The notes: a model not told the origin generated them from the sequence alone. Numbered from the stretch's first letter, positions 1-6,521 are shown. The stretch is DNA of 7,931 nucleotides from Pseudomonadota bacterium (GCA_021779875.1 JAJXZV010000294.1:1-7931); one strand, 5' to 3'. A program made the numbers and translations.

Positions 1-179
1 AGCGCGCCGCCGCAGCCTCGCGCCGACGCACTCGCTCTGAGCTGCCGCTCCGACCCGCTCGCGCGAGGGACCGGCGCCTCGTGATCGCCGCCTCGCGGCC
101 CGCGGTTGGGTTACGATCGCGCCATCGACCCGGATATCGCAAATCCTCGGCGGGAGGATCCGGGAGCGGAGCGCAGTGC
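1..179. other. Left-edge sequence, possible tail of an upstream gene
   Basis: Forward frame 1 is open from the window edge to a TGA at 82-84, and forward frame 2 stops at 41-43. Either could be the last codons of a gene that began outside the window, but the pieces are too short to recognise. The rest, up to the GTG at 180, is GC-rich leader for the porin-like gene. It holds purine-rich GGGAG runs at 152-156 and 162-166. I see no convincing sigma-70 promoter or terminator here. Confidence 0.25.
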
Positions 180-905
180 GTGCCTGTTGACCGGTTCGAC
201 CATGCGATCGCGCGATGCGCGTTGATGCTTGCACTGAGCGCGGGCCGTGCGACGGCTGGCGATTGGGGCGGTTTCCTGGCGCTGACCAGTGACTACGTCT
301 ATCGGGGCGCTTCCCAGACCAGCCGCGAGCCGGCGCCGCAGGCGGACCTGCACTACCTGGATCCCGACGGATGGATCGCGGGCCTCTGGGCCTCGAGCGT
401 GCGAATTCGGCCGGAAAAGGCCACCGGAGCGGAGTTGGACCCCTATCTCGGGTACGCCTGGGCCATCGACGCGGATTTCACCACCCGGTTCTCGGCGCTG
501 TACCACGCCTACGCGGGCGGCAATCCCGGCGCACACTACGACTATGCGGAATTGTCGAGCACGCTCGCCTACCGATCGACCTGGTTCTGCACCGCCACGG
601 TGTCGCCCGACACGACGGTGGATCTGGGCGACTACCAGCAGACGCGCCGCGTCGCCCTGTCGCTGGACCTTGCCTGGCATCGACCGCTGGCCTTCGGCCT
701 GTCCACCAACATCGGCGCCGGCCTCTATCGGCTCCAGCGCCCGAGCGGCAGCAGTTATGGCTATGGCAGCGCCGGTCTCGCCTTCGAACACGGCCGCCTG
801 CGCGCCGATCTCGCCCTGATCGCCGTCACGGGCAGCGCGCGCGACTACCTGGGCGGCGGCCAGGCGGCGAATCACCTGGTGGGAACCGTGCTGTGGCGCT
901 ATTGA
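180..905 (+). CDS. TorF family putative porin (Gcw_chp-like outer-membrane protein)
   Basis: Probably an outer-membrane beta-barrel of the TorF/Gcw_chp family, whose substrate is generally unknown. After a signal peptide the mature protein opens with GDWGGFLALTSDYVYRG, the family's N-terminal signature. Alternating aromatic and polar strands follow, and the chain ends in an aromatic residue (LWRY), as outer-membrane barrels usually do. The frame is open back to a GTG at 81, but that start would put about 33 Arg/Ser/Gly-rich residues before the signal peptide. GTG 180 gives a basic N-region, a short hydrophobic core (CALMLALSAG) and an ATA cleavage site, with GGGAG 13 bp upstream. The resulting 241 residues suit the family. 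The start remains uncertain. The gene ends 73 bp before the sigma factor gene. A candidate sigma-operon promoter lies between them, so it is probably a separate transcription unit. Confidence 0.8.
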   Translation: MPVDRFDHAIARCALMLALSAGRATAGDWGGFLALTSDYVYRGASQTSREPAPQADLHYLDPDGWIAGLWASSVRIRPEKATGAELDPYLGYAWAIDADFTTRFSALYHAYAGGNPGAHYDYAELSSTLAYRSTWFCTATVSPDTTVDLGDYQQTRRVALSLDLAWHRPLAFGLSTNIGAGLYRLQRPSGSSYGYGSAGLAFEHGRLRADLALIAVTGSARDYLGGGQAANHLVGTVLWRY

Positions 906-916
906 GCATCGCGGAT

Positions 917-947
917 GCAACCGTTTCGGCGGCTGCGGGCACTCACC
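917..947 (+). promoter_or_regulatory. Candidate autoregulatory ECF sigma promoter
   Basis: GCAACC at 917-922, a 16-nt spacer, then GCACTCACC at 939-947. The AACC core followed by T residues resembles -35 elements used by ECF sigma factors, and it lies 31 bp before the sigma gene ATG. The same element with the same spacing occurs on the minus strand at 4715-4745, before the propeller lipoprotein gene. ECF factors commonly control their own operon. Function is inferred from the repetition and position, not shown. Confidence 0.55.
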
Positions 948-978
948 TCGCGAGAATCTTGCGCCATCGAACCGAACC

Positions 979-1581
979 ATGACCCCCACCCAACCCGCGA
1001 ACGCCGAATCCCCCGGACCCGCGAGTCCGCTGCCGGACGGCGACGATCGGGACGCGGCCCTTCTGCAGCGGATCGCCGCCGGCGATCGCGCGGCCTTCCA
1101 AGCGCTGTACGAGCGCTACTTCGGCCGATTGCGGCGATTCCTGGCCAGAACGAGCCGGCGGCCCGAGGTGGTGGAAGATGCCGTCAACGACGCATTCTGG
1201 GTGGTCTGGCAGAAGGCGGCGGATTTCCGGGGCGGCTCGCGGGTCTCGACCTGGATCTTCGGCATCGCCTACCGCTGCGCCCTGAAGGCGCTGCGCAGCA
1301 ACCCGGCCGGCCCGGCCTCGAGCCACGGCCGCGAGGAAGCGGCCCACGAGCCCGCCATCGAACAGGAACGCGCCGAATGGGTCGGACGCGGCCTGGCGCA
1401 GCTCTCCCTCGAGCAGCGCAGCACCCTGGAGCTCGCCTACTACCTGGGCCACTCCTGCGAGGAGATCGCGCAGATCATGGATTGCTCGGTGGGCACGGTG
1501 AAGGCGCGCATGTTTCACGCCCGCGTGAAACTGCGCAATGTTCTGCCGCAACTCGGCGGCTGCACGCATGGAGAGCCATGA
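979..1581 (+). CDS. ECF-type RNA polymerase sigma factor (sigma-70 family)
   Basis: A 200-residue alternative sigma factor that would direct core RNA polymerase to a small regulon. Region 2 spans about residues 40-106 and includes the acidic VVEDAVNDAFWVVWQKA stretch and the STWIFGIAYR segment typical of region 2.4. A variable linker follows. Region 4 spans about 135-190, with a helix-turn-helix at 159-186 (EEIAQIMDCSVGTVKAR). There is no region 1.1 or 3, as expected for the ECF class. About 25 disordered Pro/Asp-rich residues precede region 2, which is slightly long for the class. The ATG at 979 is the first good start after the porin gene, although no strong Shine-Dalgarno precedes it. The stop codon overlaps the anti-sigma start as ATGA (1578-1581), so the two are probably translationally coupled. 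The class is clear. The exact ECF group cannot be assigned by eye. Confidence 0.93.
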   Translation: MTPTQPANAESPGPASPLPDGDDRDAALLQRIAAGDRAAFQALYERYFGRLRRFLARTSRRPEVVEDAVNDAFWVVWQKAADFRGGSRVSTWIFGIAYRCALKALRSNPAGPASSHGREEAAHEPAIEQERAEWVGRGLAQLSLEQRSTLELAYYLGHSCEEIAQIMDCSVGTVKARMFHARVKLRNVLPQLGGCTHGEP

Positions 1582-2255
1582 TGCGAGATTCGGACGATCG
1601 ATTCGCGGATCATCGCGAGATCTGGGAGCGGATCCCCTGGGTGGTCAACGGCACGGCGTCGGCCGAGCAAAACGCCCGGGTCTGGGACCACGTCGCACGG
1701 TGCGGCGACTGCGCGGCGGAACTGCAGGTACAGACGCGCCTGCGGGCGGCCATGGGCGGTGAGCCCGCGTTGGACGAGCAGGCGGGAGCCGCGTTCGCGA
1801 AGCTGGCCGCACGGCTCGATGCCGGTCCGCCGAGATCGGCGGCCGTGCCGACTCGGTCCACGAATCGTCGGCCGGGCCTGCTCGCCCTGGCGGCGGCCGA
1901 AGCGCTGGTCATCGTCGCACTCGGCGCCGGGCTCGGTGCGCGATACGTCGGCTCCGAAGCTCCAGTCTATCGCACGCTCGCCGACCCGGCGACACGCCCG
2001 GACGCCGCGACCATCCGAGCCGTGTTCGATCCGGGCCTGCGCATCGAGGACCTGCGCGCGCTGCTCGCGGATGCGCACCTTCGAATCACGGAGGGGCCGA
2101 GCACGGCGGGCGTGTTTTCGCTCGCGCCGGTTCGGGATGGCGCCGCTCCAGCCGATGCGGCCGCCACGGATACCGAGCGCCTCATCGCGGCGCTGCGCGC
2201 GCATCCGGGAGTGCGCTTCGCCGAGCCCGCCGCCACGCCGGCACCCCCCCGATGA
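1578..2255 (+). CDS. Transmembrane anti-sigma factor with zinc-finger motif and propeptide-like periplasmic domain
   Basis: A 225-residue protein predicted to hold the upstream sigma factor inactive at the inner membrane. The cytoplasmic part has the HxxxCxxC motif of zf-HC2 anti-sigma domains (H38, C42, C45). A single hydrophobic segment lies at about 100-120, with Glu108 in its middle. Residues 123-225 would be periplasmic. There, 149-217 end in LIAALRAHPGVRFAEP, which resembles the end of the propeptide-like region in the next gene's subtilase (VLAALNRDPLVALAQP, 7 of 16 identical). This suggests a sensor domain that mimics a protease propeptide, which is inference. The start is ATG 1578, or ATG 1581 directly after it, behind GGAGAG. 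The 3' end carries a run of seven C residues and overlaps the protease start by ATGA (2252-2255). Identity as an anti-sigma factor rests on the motif, topology and operon position. Confidence 0.85.
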   Translation: MMRDSDDRFADHREIWERIPWVVNGTASAEQNARVWDHVARCGDCAAELQVQTRLRAAMGGEPALDEQAGAAFAKLAARLDAGPPRSAAVPTRSTNRRPGLLALAAAEALVIVALGAGLGARYVGSEAPVYRTLADPATRPDAATIRAVFDPGLRIEDLRALLADAHLRITEGPSTAGVFSLAPVRDGAAPADAAATDTERLIAALRAHPGVRFAEPAATPAPPR

Positions 2256-3529
2256 GGATCGCTCCGTCGGTACTCGCAGCGCTATGGCTGAGCGCCTGCG
2301 TCGGGCCGCGCGAGCGCCATGCCGCCGCGCCGCCGAGCGACCCGCTCGGGGCCCCGGACCGCCTGCTCCTCGTGACGGTCGCAAACCCTGCGACGCTCGT
2401 TCCAACCGTCGCGGCCTCGGGGCTGCACGGCTACGACGCCCTGGCCGCCTACGGCGCCGGGGACCTGGCGCACACGCGCGAACGGCGGATCGCCGCGCGC
2501 CACGGACTCGAGGCGGTGGCGGGCTGGCCCATCGGCCCCCTGAAGGTGCATTGCGTGGTCTACTCGATCCCCGACGGCCGTTCGCGCGAAACGGTGCTCG
2601 CCGCGCTGAACAGGGATCCGCTGGTCGCGCTCGCCCAGCCCATGCAAACGTTCGCGACCCGGTCCGGACCGGGTCCGCCCGTCTATAACGACCCCTACGT
2701 GGGACTGCAACGAGGGTTCGCCGTCATCGACGCCGCGCGCGCGCAGCAGTGGTCGCGGGGCGAAGGGGTCCGTGTGGCGGTGATCGACACCGGTATCGAC
2801 CTGCGCCACCCGGACCTCGCGGGACGGATCGAAGCCCACCGCAACTTCGTCGATCAGGATGCCGACCAATTCGCCGCCGACCGCCACGGCACGGAGGTCG
2901 CCGGCGTGATCGGTGCGGATGCGGACAATCACGAGGGCATCGTCGGCGTGGCTCCCGGCGTGCGGATACTCGCGTTGAAGGCCTGCTGGCAGCTGGACCC
3001 GCGGGCCGACGCCGCGAACTGCAATTCCTTCACCCTGGCCAAGGCCCTCGCCGCCGCCATAGAATTCGGCGCCAACGCCATCAATTTGAGCCTCGGGGGA
3101 CCGCCCGACCCGCTGCTGTCGCAGCTCGTGATGCTCGCCATGAGCCGCGGGATCGTGGTGATCGGCGCCATCGGCCGGGACGGCGACCCGGGCGGGTTCC
3201 CCGCGGGCATCCCCGGGGTCCTCGGAGTCGCCTCCGCCGAGAGCGCCGCGCGCGCGGGGCCGCTGCGCGCCCCGGGACGGGAAGTGCTCACCCTCACGCC
3301 GGGCGGGCACTACGACTTCATCAGCGGCTCGTCGCTGGCGACCGCGCACGTGACCGGCTCCGTCGCCCTGCTGCTCGCCGTTCGTCCTCATCTCGCCGCC
3401 GCGAACATACGCGCCCTGTTGACGAGCACCAGCGCCGACCCCGCGCAGGGCGGCTCGATCAACGTCTGCGCCGCGCTCGCGCAGCTGCGCGCCGCGGGCG
3501 CCTGCCCCGCGACCGCCGCCCCTCATTGA
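2252..3529 (+). CDS. S8 family (subtilisin-like) serine peptidase, predicted lipoprotein
   Basis: A 425-residue subtilase predicted to be exported and lipid-anchored. The lipobox is LSAC, with Cys16 the lipidated residue and Val at +2, which favours the outer membrane. Residues about 36-133 look like an N-terminal propeptide domain ending in AQPMQTF. The catalytic domain follows: Asp179 in VAVIDTGID, His212 in RHGTEVAG, and Ser361 in SGSSLATAHVTG, where most relatives read GTSMATPHVAG. The oxyanion-hole Asn, normally in a GN(D/E)G context, is replaced by Arg309 in GAIGRDGD, so activity is doubtful. C245 and C257 could form a disulfide. There is no C-terminal accessory domain. The ATG overlaps the anti-sigma stop and follows a run of C with no Shine-Dalgarno, so translation probably depends on coupling. 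The protein may act on, or signal to, the anti-sigma factor. Confidence 0.92.
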   Translation: MRIAPSVLAALWLSACVGPRERHAAAPPSDPLGAPDRLLLVTVANPATLVPTVAASGLHGYDALAAYGAGDLAHTRERRIAARHGLEAVAGWPIGPLKVHCVVYSIPDGRSRETVLAALNRDPLVALAQPMQTFATRSGPGPPVYNDPYVGLQRGFAVIDAARAQQWSRGEGVRVAVIDTGIDLRHPDLAGRIEAHRNFVDQDADQFAADRHGTEVAGVIGADADNHEGIVGVAPGVRILALKACWQLDPRADAANCNSFTLAKALAAAIEFGANAINLSLGGPPDPLLSQLVMLAMSRGIVVIGAIGRDGDPGGFPAGIPGVLGVASAESAARAGPLRAPGREVLTLTPGGHYDFISGSSLATAHVTGSVALLLAVRPHLAAANIRALLTSTSADPAQGGSINVCAALAQLRAAGACPATAAPH

Positions 3530-4671
3530 GCGAGCAACTTGACGGTATTGTCGTTGTCGTCATTGAAGTAGATGACGTTGGTCAGCGTCGAGGTCGTACC
3601 ATAGGAACTCATCGTCGTGATGGTCTTGGGTACCGCGACGATGCCGAACAGCGCGCCGCCCGCGCCCGTATCGACGTTCTTGGTCGCCACGACGCCGGCG
3701 GTCGGCGAGATCTCCACCAGCAAATTCGTGCCGCTCGGATCGAGCGTATTGCCGACCACGAGATCGCCGTTGACCAGCAGGGCGGCGCTGATCGGGCCAT
3801 TCAAGGGTGAACCCGACGCAATGACCTTCGCGGCGGCGGCGCTCGGACCGGTGAAGCCGGTGCCAGCCACGACCACGCCGTCGACGCCGATGGCCGAGAC
3901 GCCGGCCAGCGCGACCACCCGATTGGCGTTGGTGTCCACCACGTACAGGGTGTCGCTCGCGGCGTCGTACGTCAGTCCGGCCGGTGCCGAGATCGACCCG
4001 GGCACTCCTTGATTCGTGCTGAAGCCGCTCGCGATCTCGGTGAAGGCCGTCTGCGCGCCGCTCGCGATGGTGATCCGATCGATGGCGCCGGTCTGCGCGT
4101 TCGACAGGTAGACCGCCTCGGCACCGCCGTGGCTCGCCGCGACCACGCCCCACGGCTCGGCGAAGGTATCGGAGGCGAACGGCGCCGTGAGCGCGCCCGA
4201 GGGCGCCACCAGCACGGCGGCGTTCGCCTGGCTGGCGGCGGCCACGATGCTGCCATCGGCGAGGCTCGCGAGCGCCGAGCAGCCGAGCAATTGATTCGAC
4301 TGGGCGATCCGATAGGGGGTCGCGCCCGCGAGCGGATGCAGGCCGATCACGGTGGTGCCCAAGCCCTGGGTGTTGGTCGCGCCATCGTTGAAGTTGCAGA
4401 CCACCAGATCGCCAGCCGTGAGCAGCCCAGCGGTCGCGGTGGCGAGCGTCAAGCCATAGGGGTTGCCGCCCTTCTCGGTCGGGTCGAGGGTCGAACCGAT
4501 GGTCATGATGGTCGCGAGCGTGGGCAGAATGGCGCCTGAGATGGTCTTGGTCGTGGGCGGATTCATGCCGTAGCTGTTCGAACCATAGCCGCCGCAGGCG
4601 CCGAGGCAGGCCGCGCCGGCCGCCAGCGCGATGCGCAAGCCCGCGAGGGAAATCGATCGTTGTATGCCCAT
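3523..4671 (-). CDS. Lipoprotein with NHL-like beta-propeller repeats
   Basis: A 382-residue exported lipoprotein of unknown function. The signal peptide ends in the lipobox LGAC (Cys26, then Gly-Gly). After a Gly/Ser/Asn/Tyr-rich linker come about six repeats of NHL/SMP-30 propeller character, each pairing a hydrophobic strand with a turn. The clearest is at about 230-256, where GLTYDAASDTLYVVDTNANR is diagnostic of NHL-type blades. Others contain YGLTLATATAGLLTAGDLVV, WGVVAASHGG, ALLVNGDLVVGNT and FGIVAVPK, which is consistent with a six-bladed fold. I see no catalytic motif. A binding or scaffold role is plausible. The ATG has an excellent AGGAGGT 8 nt upstream. Its 3' end overlaps the 3' end of the subtilase gene by 7 bp in convergent orientation. 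It carries the same upstream element as the sigma operon, so it is probably part of that regulon. Confidence 0.85.
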   Translation of the reverse strand: MGIQRSISLAGLRIALAAGAACLGACGGYGSNSYGMNPPTTKTISGAILPTLATIMTIGSTLDPTEKGGNPYGLTLATATAGLLTAGDLVVCNFNDGATNTQGLGTTVIGLHPLAGATPYRIAQSNQLLGCSALASLADGSIVAAASQANAAVLVAPSGALTAPFASDTFAEPWGVVAASHGGAEAVYLSNAQTGAIDRITIASGAQTAFTEIASGFSTNQGVPGSISAPAGLTYDAASDTLYVVDTNANRVVALAGVSAIGVDGVVVAGTGFTGPSAAAAKVIASGSPLNGPISAALLVNGDLVVGNTLDPSGTNLLVEISPTAGVVATKNVDTGAGGALFGIVAVPKTITTMSSYGTTSTLTNVIYFNDDNDNTVKLLAQ

Positions 4672-4679
4672 GAGCCGAC

Positions 4680-4686
4680 ACCTCCT
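4680..4686 (-). promoter_or_regulatory. Strong ribosome binding site of the propeller lipoprotein gene
   Basis: AGGAGGT on the minus strand, 8 nt before the ATG at 4671. It is the best Shine-Dalgarno in the window. It fixes the start of this gene and suggests high translation once transcribed, unlike the coupled genes of the sigma operon. Confidence 0.8.
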
Positions 4687-4714
4687 GCTGCGCGAGGATG
4701 AGCAGCATTGCCTC

Positions 4715-4745
4715 GGTAGGTGCGGAGCGCGGGGAAAAAGGTTGC
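4715..4745 (-). promoter_or_regulatory. Candidate ECF sigma promoter for the propeller lipoprotein gene
   Basis: Read on the minus strand: GCAACC (4745-4740), a 16-nt spacer beginning TTTTTCCCC, then GCACCTACC (4723-4715). It lies 43 bp before the ATG and matches the element before the sigma gene in both boxes (GCAACC identical, GCACnnACC identical) and in spacer length. The spacers themselves differ, so this is not simply a duplicated stretch. This supports shared control by the ECF factor, which is inference. Confidence 0.55.
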
Positions 4746-4834
4746 GAGCCGTACGGCGGCGACGCTCGGGGGCGATTCGACGCCGCGCCGGCCGCTCAAG
4801 CCGGTCAGTCCGAAGAAGTCGTGATCCGGTCTTG

Positions 4835-5209
4835 CTACTTCAAACCGCCGCAGACGATGCCGCCACAGGCTCCGGTGATCCGCAGTTGGTCCCGCTGCTG
4901 ATCCTCCCGCAGCAGCGTCAGCGCGAATTGATCTTCGTTCATGCACTTTTCCGTGACGAAACGGCTGCCTAGCGTGGCGCCGGCTCGACAAAATGAAGTG
5001 ATCCCGTCCTTGACCCGGGTGCGATAGCCGTGCTGCGCCGCCTTCTTGCGAAGATCCGCCGTCCTGGCCGCCACAACAGCCGCTGCGTCGCTCGCCCCAT
5101 CGGCGGCCGGCGCCTTGGCTACATCCGAAGGCTGTTGCGCCGAGGTTGGGCCGCAGACGCCGACGAGTGCCCAGATCAGGACCAGCACACGAAATCTTAC
5201 GTATGGCAT
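4835..5209 (-). CDS. Small secreted protein with conserved Cys-(GSR)-Cys motif, unknown function
   Basis: A 124-residue protein with a clear signal peptide: basic start, core VLVLIWALVGV, and cleavage after TSA at about residue 24. An Ala/Asp-rich linker follows, then a compact region, HGYRTRVKDG, C74, LGSRF at 80-84, and C89. I recognise this as similar to a widespread group of small uncharacterised proteobacterial exported proteins with a CR...GSR...C pattern. The C-terminus is a short Gly/Cys tail with C115 and C120 (CGGIVCGGLK), giving four cysteines in the mature protein and possibly two disulfides. The ATG at 5209 has GGGAGA about 7 nt upstream. The gene sits alone, behind an AT-rich leader, and its stop is 89 bp before the start of the candidate ECF element downstream on the same strand. 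No function can be assigned. Confidence 0.75.
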   Translation of the reverse strand: MPYVRFRVLVLIWALVGVCGPTSAQQPSDVAKAPAADGASDAAAVVAARTADLRKKAAQHGYRTRVKDGITSFCRAGATLGSRFVTEKCMNEDQFALTLLREDQQRDQLRITGACGGIVCGGLK

Positions 5210-5300
5210 GGACAGTCTCCCGAGAATTGTTTTAATTACTTTATGAAAAATTCCTAGCAGATTGATACTTATCTAATTTATCCGTCTTTGGCAAGACCGG
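5210..5300 (-). promoter_or_regulatory. AT-rich promoter/leader region of the small secreted protein gene
   Basis: Between the membrane protein stop (5308) and the small secreted protein ATG (5209) lies a strikingly AT-rich stretch. Positions 5221-5280 have 14 G/C out of 60. Read on the minus strand, TTGCCA lies near 5294-5289 with AT-rich hexamers (TAAGTA) about 17 nt on, and TGCTAGGAAT further down resembles an extended -10. I cannot choose between them. A promoter here is likely from composition and position. Confidence 0.45.
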
Positions 5301-5307
5301 CGTCCTC

Positions 5308-5646
5308 TTACTGGGTACCGATGAGCACCAGGCTCAGCGCGCCCGTATAGTCCAAGTAACCCATCACCAGAACCAGCAGCAGCGACAGCACCGCGGACGC
5401 TCGCAGCACCGCCCTGCCCAGCGCCGACCGGCGCTGCCGCGCGCACTGATACAGAGCGACACTCACGTAGACGCCGTACAGCAGCCCGAACAACGCGTAG
5501 CCGCGTCGCGCCGCTTCGTTGCCCGGATCGATGAACACGCCCAGGGCCGAGACGAGGACCGATCCCAACAACCCGTAGCCCCAAACGACCCGGGATAGCG
5601 AGGCCTTGCCCCGCAGCGGATCGAGAAACGCTTCGCGCCACTTCAT
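5308..5646 (-). CDS. Small three-helix membrane protein coupled to parB, unknown function
   Basis: A 112-residue inner-membrane protein counted from the ATG at 5646-5644. A GTG one codon earlier (5649-5647) is the alternative. A short charged N-terminus ([18 protein letters not shown]) is followed by hydrophobic segments at about 20-39, 50-67 and 80-98. The basic stretch [11 protein letters not shown] lies between helices 2 and 3. I recognise no family motif. It is not the AtpI-like protein often found near chromosomal parB genes. The start shares its A with the parB stop (TGATG), so it is in the parB transcription unit and probably translated by reinitiation. Its job could relate to membrane placement of ParB or be unrelated housekeeping. 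The sequence does not say which. Confidence 0.75.
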   Translation of the reverse strand: MKWREAFLDPLRGKASLSRVVWGYGLLGSVLVSALGVFIDPGNEAARRGYALFGLLYGVYVSVALYQCARQRRSALGRAVLRASAVLSLLLVLVMGYLDYTGALSLVLIGTQ

Positions 5647-6521
5647 CACGACGGCTCCACGCCCTTCCTGATGGCTTCGATGACGGCATCCCGGGCAACC
5701 GCATCCGAGACCTCGACGACGATCCGGGCCGCCCCGCGCGCCTTCGGCTGCAGCTCCACCCGCACACCCGGTGCCCTCAAGATCTCCTTCGCCGCCGCCC
5801 GCCGACGCGGCGCCGCGGCCCCTCGAGTCCCTTCCCCGCTCAGCGCGCGCCGCACGAGTTCCTCGGTCTTGCGCACCGACAAACCCCGCTCGGCCACCAT
5901 CCGCCCCACGCGCACCCGCTGTTCGTCGCTCTCGAGCCCCAGCAGCGCCCGCGCATGTCCCATGGAAAGCACCTTCGAATCGATCAGCACGAGCAGCTCA
6001 TCGGGCAGGTCCAACAGCCGGATGAGATTCGTCACCGCCGCCCGCGACCGCCCGACCGAATCCGCGACCTGCGCGTGGGTCAGCCCGAATTCGCCGATCA
6101 ATCGCTCGAGCGCCCTGGCCTCCTCGACCGGCGTCAGCTCCTCGCGCTGAATGTTCTCGATCAGCGCCACCGCGACCGCCTGGCCGTCGGTCAACTCCCG
6201 AAGTATGACCGGGATATCCGAAAGTCCCGCGAGCTTCGCGGCCTGCCAGCGTCTCTCCCCCGCGACGATCTCGTATTTGGCCTCTCCGGCAGCGCCCACC
6301 GGCCGCGGCCGCACCACGATCGGCTGAATGACGCCATTGGCCTTGATCGACGCCGCGAGTTCCTCGAGCGCCTCGCGATGCATCTCCCGGCGCGGCTGAA
6401 AGGAACCCGGCTGCATGAAGGACAACGGCAGCCGACCGCCGCCGCGGCTCGCGCTCACCCGCGGTTCGGCGCCCAAGAGGGCGCCCAATCCCCGCCCAAG
6501 GCCGCGCGTATCACCCGCCAC
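5646..6521 (-). CDS. parB: ParB family chromosome-partitioning protein
   Basis: A 291-residue CTP-dependent DNA clamp that loads at parS and spreads to organise the chromosome origin. The N-terminal arm [11 protein letters not shown] (7-17), which in the family stimulates the ParA ATPase, is present. The ParB/Srx CTPase domain follows with GERRWQA at 88-94 and [14 protein letters not shown] at 122-135. A helix-turn-helix follows ([21 protein letters not shown], about 148-170), then a basic linker and a C-terminal dimerisation-type end. The usual family motif is GERRxRA, and here the third variable position is Gln. The start is GTG at 6521, preceded by GAGGGG 7 nt upstream. An in-frame stop just upstream rules out a longer form. 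Unusually, no parA precedes it: the next gene upstream is divergent and unrelated. Domain assignment is firm. Confidence 0.95.
   Translation of the reverse strand: MAGDTRGLGRGLGALLGAEPRVSASRGGGRLPLSFMQPGSFQPRREMHREALEELAASIKANGVIQPIVVRPRPVGAAGEAKYEIVAGERRWQAAKLAGLSDIPVILRELTDGQAVAVALIENIQREELTPVEEARALERLIGEFGLTHAQVADSVGRSRAAVTNLIRLLDLPDELLVLIDSKVLSMGHARALLGLESDEQRVRVGRMVAERGLSVRKTEELVRRALSGEGTRGAAAPRRRAAAKEILRAPGVRVELQPKARGAARIVVEVSDAVARDAVIEAIRKGVEPS

Noticed and set aside
81..179. Longer porin-like protein starting at GTG 81
   Set aside because: It would place about 33 basic, low-complexity residues in front of an otherwise normal signal peptide, so GTG 180 is preferred.
111..989. Long open frame on the minus strand (292 codons) opposite the porin-like gene
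   Set aside because: Arg/Gly/Ala-rich translation typical of high-GC antisense frames. No domain is recognisable, and the plus-strand frame has a clear TorF signature.
2282..3526. Open minus-strand frame of 414 codons opposite the subtilase
   Set aside because: Low-complexity Arg/Gly translation with no motif. The opposite strand carries the full D/H/S catalytic motifs.
4755..4800. GC-rich inverted repeats (GCGGCG / CGCCGC) between the small secreted protein and the propeller gene
   Set aside because: The stem is short, the loop is about 20 nt, and there is no U-tract. In sequence this GC-rich such repeats arise by chance.
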